Part shown: one piece after another, positions 6,243-11,353 of the stretch
Layout of the letters: each line of letters starts with the position of its first letter
Numbering within the stretch: the first letter of the stretch is position 1
From: DASTHV01 sp035718045
GTDB lineage: Bacteria; Patescibacteriota; Saccharimonadia; Saccharimonadales; UBA10212
Length of the DNA stretch: 11,353 nucleotides
Direction: 5' to 3'
NCBI GenBank assembly: GCA_035718045.1
Contig: DASTHV010000041.1
Location: 1 to 11,353 of the forward strand
Translations under genes and position numbers: made by a program
The notes under the pieces: generated by a model
The model's database searches: none
What the model saw: only the letters and a program-made list of their open reading frames with translations
What the model was told of the DNA's origin: nothing

Positions 6243-6248
6243 TATAAT
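6243..6248 (+). promoter_or_regulatory. -10 box (TATAAT) of the GNAT-like gene
   Basis: A perfect TATAAT ends 5 bp before the ATG at 6254. TTTACA at 6217-6222 is a possible -35 but the spacer is a long 20 bp. There is no ribosome-binding site. Confidence 0.55.
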
Positions 6249-6253
6249 TATTT

Positions 6254-6844
6254 ATGAGCCTTCCCATGCCAGAAGATTTTACCGATATTGATGCGTCTGA
6301 CTTTCCGTCTGCAGCCGGCCGGCATATCCTAGAAGAAGCCTATTACTTCGGCAACTACGGCGTAGAAACTGTCCAGGATTTTTACCACTTTATGAAGCTG
6401 GGTCTGTCAGGCTACGCCATCTACGGCGCTATGGCTAATCAAAGCTACCAAATTGCCGCTGACCGGACCGTCCAAGCTAGCAACATCTACCTCGTGGATT
6501 ATTTACCGGACGGCCAAATTCCTGGGCATGGCATCGTGCAGCAATCAGACTCAGGGTTGGCTTATTCCGCCGATAAACCAGTAGTTCTACGAGTTGATAC
6601 TTATCCGCAGTTCCAGCGGCAGGGGTATGGACGCCGCCGTTATTTGGCGATGAACGCCGCTTCAATGCTGATATTCGGCAATCCTTTGCATTCGCGCGAG
6701 TCCGGGCCGCTGCGTAGCGATCCAGCTACCCAGACCTGGGCAGCCCTAGAAAGGGAAGGCTTAGCCGAGTCTTACGAGGAGATAAATAAGCCCGGCGGCC
6801 GGCTGTTGCAGCGCTACCGCTTTAGGCTGGCCAGAAATACTTAA
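6254..6844 (+). CDS. GNAT-like acetyltransferase-fold protein
   Basis: This 196-residue soluble protein has, from about residue 76, an N-acetyltransferase-like run. It includes NIYLVDYLPDGQIPGHGIV (beta strands), a hydrophobic strand VVLRVDTYPQF (110-120) and the acetyl-CoA pyrophosphate motif QRQGYG (121-126, matching Q/R-x-x-G-x-G/A) followed by a helix. Then comes TWAALEREGLAE (161-172), like the late helix in which GNATs carry a gly-ending turn, and a final R-Y-R-F strand (187-190). The substrate is unknown and the first 70 residues match nothing I recognise. The start lies 5 bp after a perfect -10 box with no ribosome-binding site. The stop codon lies inside the terminator hairpin at 6835-6861. 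Confidence 0.55.
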   Translation: MSLPMPEDFTDIDASDFPSAAGRHILEEAYYFGNYGVETVQDFYHFMKLGLSGYAIYGAMANQSYQIAADRTVQASNIYLVDYLPDGQIPGHGIVQQSDSGLAYSADKPVVLRVDTYPQFQRQGYGRRRYLAMNAASMLIFGNPLHSRESGPLRSDPATQTWAALEREGLAESYEEINKPGGRLLQRYRFRLARNT

Positions 6845-6861
6845 CAAGTTAAGTATTTTTT
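6835..6861 (+). terminator. Intrinsic terminator overlapping the GNAT-like stop codon
   Basis: AATACTTAAC and GTTAAGTATT form a perfect 10-bp stem around AA, followed by six Ts (6856-6861). The TAA stop (6842-6844) is inside the stem. It is the perfect copy of the element seen at 28-54 (26 of 27 bases shared). The AT-rich stem is weak for its length, but the T-run is good. Confidence 0.75.
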
Positions 6862-6872
6862 GACTCAAGATT

Positions 6873-6881
6873 TGCTACAAT
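6873..6881 (+). promoter_or_regulatory. Extended -10 promoter of the 394-residue protein gene
   Basis: TGCTACAAT fits the extended -10 pattern (TGn plus TACAAT at 6876-6881) and ends 8 bp before the ATG at 6890. An extended -10 would explain the lack of a -35 at the right distance; TTGACT at 6860-6865 is only 10 bp away. Confidence 0.55.
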
Positions 6882-6889
6882 AAACTCAA

Positions 6890-8074
6890 ATGTCAGTTAC
6901 CGGAGAATCCGAGCAAGAAGCCCTTCGTAACGATTCACCTTATTTAACGCCCGGAATCCCTACAAACCTTTTTGACTCATACCAGGCGGAAGTTGCCGCT
7001 GTGGCCGGCGCTTTAGATTTGTCGACTGAGCAAAAACTGGAAAAATTGAGGCGCCTAGCAGAGGGGCTATCCAGTTTCGCGGCTCAAGGCTCTTCATTTG
7101 CCGGTGACACTTTAGTAGTGACGCCAACGCCAGAACCCGAAGATGAAGGAGGGCTCGAGCCTGATCCTAATGAAGTAGCCGAAGAGACCGCCGAACCTAA
7201 ACCTTATCGAATAGGCGAGATAGAATTCGACCCGGCTGAAGCGGGTATTACTAAGCCTGACCAGTTATTTCTGCTCGATTTTATTGCCAGGTTAGAGAAA
7301 AACGAATTTACCGCCAAAATGGTCCTGGCGAGCAACTTCAGGGAAGGTGATTCAGAAAATACCCGCAGAGGAGCTTTTAAAGCCGCCGCCGCCAAATTAT
7401 ATCCCGCGCTGGCAGCTGTTTTAGGCGAGCCGGCGGTCCGTATCGTTGGCGTCAAGGGCGGCGCTAAACACAAGGTTTTCGAGAAGATCCATAGTCCGGG
7501 CACGGAGACAGCTGAAATAAATGCTCAGACAAAAGGCCCGGAAGACGACGATTTGCTGGTCGGGCAGCCTGAAGGCGACTTATACGACCGACGAAACGGA
7601 TATCAGGCCGTGCCAAAGGAAGATTCGGTAGATGAACTCGAGGAAGATGGTGATCTACTAGGGCCGTCAAGACTCGTCAATGCTGGGTTTTTAAGGGCGG
7701 CCGAACGGCATCGCCGGGAAACCGAGCAGTTTGACGAAGACAGCCAGCTTCTGCGTGAGGCTTTAACGGATGATATAAGTCGGTTAATAGCCAGCCGGCA
7801 ACCGCGTCCGACCGGTAAGACTGTCTTTAACGCGGCAGCTTTAATCGACAATGTGTCACGAGTCTTAACAATGCATTGGGGTCTGGAAAAGGTGGCGGAA
7901 GACGAACCGCCAATTCCTTCAAAAAACCTGGATACTATCAGCACCGAACTAGATTTGACCCCATATTCCATCAAGTCTTTAATTAGAGAACAGCTTAAAA
8001 ACCTAGTCCGCGGCCACGATCCAAAAGCGGCTAAGCGCGCCCAAGCCTATTTGGACTTTATCGATAACCAATAG
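6890..8074 (+). CDS. Acidic multi-domain protein of unknown function
   Basis: I do not recognise this 394-residue protein. It has no signal peptide or membrane helix. Visible parts are a helical N-terminus (about 25-65), an acidic proline-rich linker (about 78-106, TPTPEPEDE and following), and a compact domain (about 107-200) with a basic stretch NTRRGAFKAAAAKLYPAL and a strand RIVGVKGGAKHKVF. A second acidic linker follows (about 215-256). A helical, mostly basic C-terminal region (about 260-392) ends in TPYSIKSLIREQLKNLVRGH. The domain at 107-200 could be a winged-helix-like nucleic-acid binder, but that is a guess. The gene starts 8 bp after an extended -10 box with no ribosome-binding site. 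Its stop lies one base from the stop of the convergent gene. Confidence 0.8.
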   Translation: MSVTGESEQEALRNDSPYLTPGIPTNLFDSYQAEVAAVAGALDLSTEQKLEKLRRLAEGLSSFAAQGSSFAGDTLVVTPTPEPEDEGGLEPDPNEVAEETAEPKPYRIGEIEFDPAEAGITKPDQLFLLDFIARLEKNEFTAKMVLASNFREGDSENTRRGAFKAAAAKLYPALAAVLGEPAVRIVGVKGGAKHKVFEKIHSPGTETAEINAQTKGPEDDDLLVGQPEGDLYDRRNGYQAVPKEDSVDELEEDGDLLGPSRLVNAGFLRAAERHRRETEQFDEDSQLLREALTDDISRLIASRQPRPTGKTVFNAAALIDNVSRVLTMHWGLEKVAEDEPPIPSKNLDTISTELDLTPYSIKSLIREQLKNLVRGHDPKAAKRAQAYLDFIDNQ

Positions 8075-8075
8075 T

Positions 8076-8363
8076 CTAGCCGCGGCGGACGGTTTTACGC
8101 ATCTGTTCAATTGCCAGATGCAAAGAGGCCACCATTTCGGCGGCTCCAAAAGTCGCTATGGCGCCGCCGACTTCAGGGTTGCCGCGACTAGCGATACCCA
8201 GGCCGGCACCGGTAGCTAGGGCGCCGACAAAAGCCGCAAAGCCTCCCCGGCCGGTCTCCAAAAAATCCTGTTCATCTGCCGTCTCGGCGAACTGTCGGGC
8301 CAGTTCCCGTAGCGTCCTGGGCTCATCATTGCCCGGCTCAGTAGATGTAAATTCAGTACTCAT
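8076..8363 (-). CDS. Small glycine-rich hydrophobic protein, unknown
   Basis: I chose the internal ATG at 8363, which gives 95 residues (MSTEFTSTEPGNDEP and on). The frame stays open to 8543, but that longer version would overlap the serine hydrolase gene by 140 bp and begins with unlikely sequence. A TATGAT -10 (8376-8381) ends 12 bp before the chosen start. The protein has a charged helix (about 16-38, TLRELARQFAETADEQDFLE), then a glycine/alanine-rich hydrophobic hairpin (about 42-78, FAAFVGALATGAGLGIA and GGAIATFGAAEMVASL), and a basic end (MRKTVRRG). It may insert in or lie on the membrane. It is 40 bp downstream of the serine hydrolase gene, so co-transcription is possible. Confidence 0.6.
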   Translation of the reverse strand: MSTEFTSTEPGNDEPRTLRELARQFAETADEQDFLETGRGGFAAFVGALATGAGLGIASRGNPEVGGAIATFGAAEMVASLHLAIEQMRKTVRRG

Positions 8364-8375
8364 TGCAGGCACGAT

Positions 8376-8381
8376 ATCATA
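8376..8381 (-). promoter_or_regulatory. -10 box (TATGAT) before the small hydrophobic protein
   Basis: On the minus strand TATGAT ends 12 bp before the ATG at 8363. No ribosome-binding site lies between. It supports the short start over the long one. Confidence 0.4.
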
Positions 8382-8403
8382 AAAGCCGGCGGACTTCGAT
8401 TTT

Positions 8404-9318
8404 TTATAAGAATAACTTCGTGGTGGCACCAGTAATGGCCGCGAATATCTGGTGGCCTTCGGTATCGTCGTATGTACCGCTGTCATCTTTAGTAAAGATA
8501 ACCAAGACATAAGGGTGTTTGCCGTTATCGATAATGGCGGCATCGTGCACTCTATCGACCAGCCAACCGGCTTTATGATAGACTTTTACGCCAGCCGGAA
8601 TTGAGGCCGGAATATAGCTGCGATAATCAGCTTGCTGAAGATAACTCAGCAGTAACTTAGTGTGGGCGGAGTTAAGTAGCGAACCATTATAAATCTTACC
8701 CAGTAGTAAAGAAATATCGTCAACGGTCAGGGTGTTTTGATCCGGGTCATAATTGCTCAGGCCGATTTTGTCGGCGTAAGCTTCCAGTGCTGGATGAGTC
8801 AGAAGAGTGTTGATATCATCCCAGGCGGTGTTATCGCTTTGTTCAATCATCTGCTTAAGCTCGTAGCCGGCTGTCCCAAAACTCAGATTTTCATCTAAAC
8901 TGTAGTTGCCGGCTTCAACTTCATGTAAAAACATCGTGGCGCTAAGGACCTTAGCCACGCTGGCCGCCACGAACGGATCGCTTAGGCCGTAATGGTATGT
9001 TTTACCGCTGTTTAAATCCTGTATAGAAACTCCAATATCCATGTCCGGGTGCGCGGCGATGATAGAGTTAACCTCGCTGGCTAGCTGCGATTGCTGATCG
9101 ACCGATAAAACCGGACGATAAGAACTCATAGGAGTTTGGGCGGCCGTATGCGTTGAATGCGGCCCCCAAAGCCGTAACGTAAGATAGCCTGTTAGTAGAC
9201 CAATAATAAGTACGGCACCCACGATAAACCTTGCTGGCCTAGATTTGCGCCGGCGCGCCGGAGGTCGCGGGCTGTAAGCATATATTATTGGCGGCCGATT
9301 GCGGGTGCGATTATTCAT
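8404..9318 (-). CDS. Membrane-anchored class A beta-lactamase-fold serine hydrolase
   Basis: This 304-residue protein has a basic cytoplasmic tail (ARRRKSRPAR, 21-30), one membrane helix (31-50) and an outward serine-hydrolase domain. The domain holds the catalytic S-V-A-K (Ser120, Lys123), S-D-N (161-163) and K-A-G (249-251), the three motifs of the class A beta-lactamase/D-Ala-D-Ala peptidase fold. The omega-loop Glu-x-x-x-Asn that class A enzymes need for deacylation is not evident between 164 and 200. Antibiotic hydrolysis is therefore doubtful, and a role in cell-wall peptide processing or binding is as likely. The uncleaved anchor is unlike typical secreted lactamases. No ribosome-binding site is visible. 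The likely promoter at 9390-9417 leaves a leader of about 65 bases. Confidence 0.82.
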   Translation of the reverse strand: MNNRTRNRPPIIYAYSPRPPARRRKSRPARFIVGAVLIIGLLTGYLTLRLWGPHSTHTAAQTPMSSYRPVLSVDQQSQLASEVNSIIAAHPDMDIGVSIQDLNSGKTYHYGLSDPFVAASVAKVLSATMFLHEVEAGNYSLDENLSFGTAGYELKQMIEQSDNTAWDDINTLLTHPALEAYADKIGLSNYDPDQNTLTVDDISLLLGKIYNGSLLNSAHTKLLLSYLQQADYRSYIPASIPAGVKVYHKAGWLVDRVHDAAIIDNGKHPYVLVIFTKDDSGTYDDTEGHQIFAAITGATTKLFL

Positions 9319-9389
9319 ATTCTTAAGCTAACTAATTATTTGTTTAAAAGCTGAAATAAGGCTTAGTTATTACATAGTCTAGCATTTTC

Positions 9390-9417
9390 AATATAACTCT
9401 AACTGGAAAATTGTCCA
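9390..9417 (-). promoter_or_regulatory. Probable promoter of the serine hydrolase gene
   Basis: On the minus strand TGGACA (9412-9417) and TATATT (9390-9395) are separated by 16 bp; each matches consensus at five of six bases. The -35 lies inside the first DnaA-box-like 9-mer. This is one side of a 306-bp gap (9319-9624) that also carries plus-strand signals. Confidence 0.55.
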
Positions 9418-9430
9418 CAATTTATACACA
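9411..9430 (+). other. Tandem DnaA-box-like 9-mers
   Basis: TTGTCCACA (9411-9419) and TTATACACA (9422-9430) are in the same orientation, 11 bp start to start. The second fits TTATNCACA exactly and the first differs at one base. They sit in an AT-rich stretch. No dnaA, dnaN or parAB gene is in view, so this is more likely a regulatory pair or a chance match than an origin. Confidence 0.35.
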
Positions 9431-9440
9431 ACACCACATC

Positions 9441-9510
9441 TATAATAAAAACACAAGCTTTTATGAAATAAACATAAGTGTTTGACAATAACTAAGGTGG
9501 AGATTAGACT
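9441..9510 (+). promoter_or_regulatory. Plus-strand promoter region of the candidate small RNA
   Basis: Two alternatives are present. TTGACA (9482-9487) lies exactly 17 bp before TAGACT (9505-9510), which would start an RNA near 9517. TATAAT (9441-9446) would start one near 9453, so that the full structured element is transcribed. Between them a dyad pairs AAACAC (9449-9454) with GTGTTT (9478-9483) and TTATG (9461-9465) with CATAA (9473-9477), overlapping the TTGACA and possibly an operator. Confidence 0.5.
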
Positions 9511-9596
9511 TGATGATAGTCATCGTGAGGTGACGACCGGAAAGGCCCCTTCGGGAGCTGATCCACCCAAAAAGGAGCTCCTCGGAGCTCCTTTTT
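9496..9596 (+). ncRNA. Candidate structured small RNA, family unknown
   Basis: The segment has no open frame of note but folds well. GGTGGA (9496-9501) closes with TCCACC (9562-9567), next to possible tandem G-A pairs. Inside are GATGA-TAG-TCATC (9512-9524), GGT-GACG-ACC (9529-9538) and a GC-rich hairpin about 9544-9559 with a TTC loop and one bulged A. A very strong terminator follows at once (9569-9596). Nothing on the plus strand lies downstream, so it would be a stand-alone RNA rather than a leader. I compared it by eye with SRP RNA, RNase P, tmRNA, hammerhead and several riboswitch classes and found no match. Confidence 0.5.
9569..9596. terminator. Strong bidirectional terminator
   Basis: AAAAAGGAGCTCC and GGAGCTCCTTTTT form a 13-bp perfect stem around TC. 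The T-run serves the plus-strand small RNA and, because the stem begins with five As, also the minus-strand membrane protein gene that ends at 9625. Confidence 0.85.
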
Positions 9597-9624
9597 GATT
9601 ACCTTGGGGGCCAAATAGGTATAG

Positions 9625-10194
9625 TTAAACCGGACTGGGGCTGGATTGACTGGGCCTGGTGGCTCGCCGTTGCGGTTTGGGGGGCGCCAGCTGGGCCTTG
9701 GCGTATACCAGAAGATTAGATGAGGCCTTGCCTGGCAATCGGCCTAGAACTCTAGGAGTATGAAATATCGGTATCAGGTAGTCGGGCACCGGAAGCGCAG
9801 CCAGGGCAGCTGGCAGCCGCAACTTGGCCGGCTCGTGCTTAATCGTCATGGCGTGCAATCCCAGGATTATTCCTGATTGCAAAAGTATCAAAAAATCAAA
9901 CGGCACAAGATAATTGAAAAAATAAGTGCCGATACCTAAAAAGAATAGTCCTGCGGCGCCGATAACACTTAAAATCACCGCCGCGGCCGCGCAAACTACA
10001 AAGGACTGCCAGTGTTTGAACTTATTCTTAAAGGCCAGCCCCACTAGGGCGATGGCCAAGACCAATAAGCCCAGATTAAAAACTATATTGTCCGACGCGA
10101 AATAGAACAGGATGCCTTTTGGCTGCAATTGGCTCTGCAGGTACACATCCAGAATAACGATTCCCGTAGCTAAGCTTATGAATTTTTTGGCCAT
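9625..10194 (-). CDS. Multi-pass membrane protein of unknown function
   Basis: This 189-residue protein has hydrophobic segments at about 5-20 (weak), 36-55, 63-88 and 94-116, then a soluble tail of about 70 residues that becomes proline- and arginine-rich (PPKPQRRATRP). Four helices would place both ends on the same side, probably cytoplasmic with the basic tail inside. I know no family for it. The start is supported by GGAGG (10201-10205, minus strand) 6-7 bp before the ATG. A second copy of ATGGAGGTG lies about 25 bp further upstream. It ends at the strong bidirectional terminator. Confidence 0.75.
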   Translation of the reverse strand: MAKKFISLATGIVILDVYLQSQLQPKGILFYFASDNIVFNLGLLVLAIALVGLAFKNKFKHWQSFVVCAAAAVILSVIGAAGLFFLGIGTYFFNYLVPFDFLILLQSGIILGLHAMTIKHEPAKLRLPAALAALPVPDYLIPIFHTPRVLGRLPGKASSNLLVYAKAQLAPPKPQRRATRPSQSSPSPV

Positions 10195-10323
10195 TTGGCA
10201 CCTCCATCCTGATATTCATCCTCACCTCCATAGTGTCTACAATATATCTGGTAATATTTAAGGGCGCAGTGCAAAAAGTGACGATTGTTTTGTAAGAATA
10301 CCTACAATTCGTCAACGTGATTT

Positions 10324-10352
10324 CTAACAGCGGACAGAGGCCCTGCTAAACT
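10324..10352 (+). promoter_or_regulatory. Promoter of the metallopeptidase gene
   Basis: CTAACA (10324-10329, four of six) lies 17 bp before TAAACT (10347-10352), with TGC just upstream making an extended -10. The -10 touches the ATG at 10353 and ends 6 bp before the ATG at 10359, which decides the start. Confidence 0.5.
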
Positions 10353-10358
10353 ATGGGG

Positions 10359-10733
10359 ATGGACGTAAATCCAGCCGAATTCGAGCAATATTTGAACGAA
10401 GCTATAAGCGGCGTGCCTGAACCGTATCGGTCACGGCTGCAGAACGTGGCTTTTATAATAGAGGAGTACCCATCAGAGCAGCAGCGGCACCAACTCAATC
10501 TATATCCCAACGAAACGCTTTTTGGATTATATGAAGGTCTGCCGCTGCCGGCCCGCGGTGGAGCCACAAAGTTGCTGCCCGATAAGATAACCATTTTTAG
10601 ACAGCCTTTGCTGGCGGCTAGCTCCTCGACGCAGCAGCTGCGCCAAAACATCGGTCATACAGTCTGGCATGAGGTAGCCCATTACTTCGGATTAGATCAT
10701 AAGCGCATTCATGAGCTAGATAAAAAGCAATAA
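10359..10733 (+). CDS. Zincin_1-type metallopeptidase (HExxHxxGxxH)
   Basis: The protein (124 residues from this start) carries HEVAHYFGLDH near its C-terminus, the zinc-binding HExxHxxGxxH of metzincin-like enzymes. The layout is that of the small zincin_1 (PF06262-like) family: an N-terminal helix (FEQYLNEAI), LFGLYEGLPL, P-D-K-I-T-I-F and then the zinc helix at the end. These are stand-alone cytoplasmic domains of about 120 residues; their substrates are unknown. I chose ATG 10359 rather than 10353 because the -10 box abuts 10353, while 10359 has the 6-bp gap seen at other genes here. No ribosome-binding site is present. Confidence 0.82.
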   Translation: MDVNPAEFEQYLNEAISGVPEPYRSRLQNVAFIIEEYPSEQQRHQLNLYPNETLFGLYEGLPLPARGGATKLLPDKITIFRQPLLAASSSTQQLRQNIGHTVWHEVAHYFGLDHKRIHELDKKQ

Positions 10734-10742
10734 GAATCACAA

Positions 10743-10791
10743 CAATTTACAGGGGTAGGAAATTGACTTTTAGCTTAAAACTGTGGATATA
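10743..10791 (+). promoter_or_regulatory. Promoter and dyad before the YggT-like gene
   Basis: TTGACT (10763-10768) lies 17 bp before GATATA (10786-10791); a TATATT at 10790-10795 is an alternative -10 with a long spacer. A dyad CAATTT-N11-AAATTG (10743-10765) overlaps the -35. The leader would be about 50 bases and carries a clear ribosome-binding site. Confidence 0.45.
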
Positions 10792-10849
10792 TATTGAAAA
10801 TTCGCTGAGTCGGGAATATTATGGGCTTATTAATCACTAAGGAGGTACA

Positions 10850-11188
10850 ATGCGTTACTCTGGAAAAATGCTAGGCCTAGGCCATCACGTGTCGGTAGCC
10901 GGTCTGGTAAATCTATTTTTGACTTTTGCCGAGCTTTTGCTCGGGCTAAGGGTCATCGTTCATTTCTTCTTTACGACTGCCAGCGGCAGTTGGTTTGACT
11001 GGGTGTATTACACTACGGGCGTGCTGCTAAGCCCATTCCGTGGAACTTTTGTTAACCCCACCTTTACGCCAGGGCATTGGTATGTAGACTTTCCGGCGCT
11101 GTTCGCCATGATGGTCTACGCCGCCTTTGGTGCGCTTTTGATCGGCTTGGCTGGCTGGAACTTTGGTTTCCGCCGCACCAACCGATAA
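10850..11188 (+). CDS. YggT-like integral membrane protein
   Basis: This 112-residue protein has two membrane helices, at about 16-40 (LVNLFLTFAELLLGLRVIVHFF) and 86-106. Between them the loop contains LLSPFRGTF (59-67) and a later VDFPALFAMM (79-88), matching the YggT pattern of L-x-x-P-F/I-R followed by D-x-S/F-P. YggT proteins lie near cell-division or osmotic-shock genes in many bacteria, but their function is not defined; here there is only one repeat of the two-helix unit. AAGGAGG (about 10841-10847) precedes the ATG at a short but workable spacing. A clear terminator follows. Confidence 0.7.
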   Translation: MRYSGKMLGLGHHVSVAGLVNLFLTFAELLLGLRVIVHFFFTTASGSWFDWVYYTTGVLLSPFRGTFVNPTFTPGHWYVDFPALFAMMVYAAFGALLIGLAGWNFGFRRTNR

Positions 11189-11212
11189 CATAAAAATCGA
11201 CACGCCGGTAAG

Positions 11213-11240
11213 AGCGGGTTCATATCGAGCCCGCTTTTTT
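11213..11240 (+). terminator. Intrinsic terminator after the YggT-like gene
   Basis: AGCGGG (11213-11218) pairs with CCCGCT (11230-11235) around an 11-base loop, followed by a T-run through 11240. Confidence 0.8.
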
Positions 11241-11256
11241 CGTGCCCCGGCCGGAC

Positions 11257-11265
11257 TGATACAAT
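11257..11265 (+). promoter_or_regulatory. Extended -10 promoter of the last gene
   Basis: TGATACAAT is an extended -10 (TGn plus TACAAT, 11260-11265) that ends 9 bp before the ATG at 11275. There is no ribosome-binding site. Confidence 0.5.
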
Positions 11266-11274
11266 ATATAAGTA

Positions 11275-11353
11275 ATGGGATATCAAAGAACCCCGGCTTA
11301 TCAGCCGGGGCAAAATACGGCTTATCGTATCAGTCGCAGCAAAATCGACCTGT
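11275..11353 (+). CDS. Unknown protein, N-terminal fragment cut by the window end
   Basis: An open frame begins at ATG 11275 (MGYQRTPAYQPGQNTAYRIS and then RSKIDL) and runs out of the window after 26 residues. It starts behind an extended -10 box and after a terminator, as a real gene would. The end of the fragment, Y-R-I-S-R-S-K-I-D-L, resembles the start of PD-(D/E)XK-type nuclease-like proteins I associate with CPR genomes, but 26 residues are too few to claim it. Two hairpins lie in the first 20 codons: CCCCGGCT/AGCCGGGG (11291-11310) and ATACG/CGTAT (11315-11330). They could hinder translation of a leaderless mRNA. Confidence 0.55.
   Translation, partial: MGYQRTPAYQPGQNTAYRISRSKIDL

Noticed and set aside
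8364..8543. Longer start at 8543 for the small hydrophobic protein.
   Set aside because: It would overlap the serine hydrolase gene by 140 bp in another frame, the added residues look like a shadow, and a -10 box precedes the ATG at 8363.
9512..9560. Hammerhead ribozyme or SRP RNA, suggested by GATGA, CCGGAAAGG and the closing stem.
   Set aside because: The CUGANGA and GAAA core is not in the right order, and the SRP asymmetric loop (GGAAGGAAGCAGCC-like) is absent.
9510..9561. UGAUGA and CUGA inside the candidate RNA resemble boxes C and D of guide RNAs.
   Set aside because: Box C/D RNAs are archaeal and eukaryotic, the spacing from the terminal stem is wrong, and the rest of the window is bacterial.
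10076..10315. A 79-codon minus-strand frame starting upstream of the multi-pass membrane protein, with its own GGAGG and ATG.
   Set aside because: It overlaps the membrane protein gene by more than 100 bp in a different frame and has no recognisable features; the second ATGGAGGTG is better read as a local sequence duplication.

Overview
The window reads as part of a compact, GC-balanced bacterial chromosome. Genes are short, gaps are small, neighbours often overlap or nearly touch, and TGA is used as an ordinary stop (msrA and the ABC ATPase both end on TGA), so the recoded Gracilibacteria/SR1 code is excluded. The gene set (small GNAT-like, DUF5666-like, YggT-like, zincin_1, PEBP and beta-lactamase-fold proteins, plus large unassignable genes) and the leaderless-looking promoters suggest a Patescibacteria (CPR) genome, perhaps Saccharibacteria-like. 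That placement is inference from gene style, not from a marker gene.

Layout. 1-182: 3' end of a 3-methyladenine DNA glycosylase gene. 223-1934: a two-gene ABC exporter (ATPase plus six-helix ABC-2 permease, 4-bp overlap). 1981-2915: a nucleoside 2-deoxyribosyltransferase-like gene overlapping msrA. 2916-3026: a degenerate heptamer-repeat tract between convergent genes. 3027-4235 (minus): a Crp/Fnr-type regulator followed by a PEBP (YbhB-like) gene whose promoter spacer is filled by a perfect dyad. 4387-4824: a membrane-anchored DUF5666-like protein. 4894-6198: promoter, S-box (SAM-I type) riboswitch, terminator/RBS hairpin and metK. 6254-6844: GNAT-like protein with an intrinsic terminator overlapping its stop. 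6890-8074: large acidic protein of unknown function. 8076-9318 (minus): small hydrophobic protein and a membrane-anchored class-A-beta-lactamase-fold serine hydrolase. 9319-9624: a 306-bp regulatory gap holding divergent promoters, two DnaA-box-like 9-mers, and a candidate structured small RNA ending in a very strong terminator. 9625-10194 (minus): multi-pass membrane protein. 10359-10733: zincin_1-type metallopeptidase. 10850-11188: YggT-like membrane protein with terminator. 11275 onward: start of another gene, cut by the window edge.

How it fits together. metK appears feedback-controlled by SAM, through a hairpin that is both an intrinsic terminator and a cover for the ribosome-binding site. 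MsrA on the same strand repairs oxidised methionine. The rest is a mosaic of one- and two-gene units, each with its own promoter. A repeated architecture stands out: at nine starts on both strands a -10 hexamer ends 5-12 bp before the start codon with no Shine-Dalgarno sequence, implying leaderless or nearly leaderless mRNAs. Genes that lie inside longer transcripts (permease, DUF5666-like, metK, the 10194 membrane protein, YggT-like) carry clear purine-rich ribosome-binding sites.

The best candidates for something undescribed are the structured RNA at about 9496-9596, the expanded P2 region and 5'-strand antiterminator of the SAM riboswitch, the heptamer tract, and a 27-bp hairpin element found both as a terminator and inside a coding sequence.
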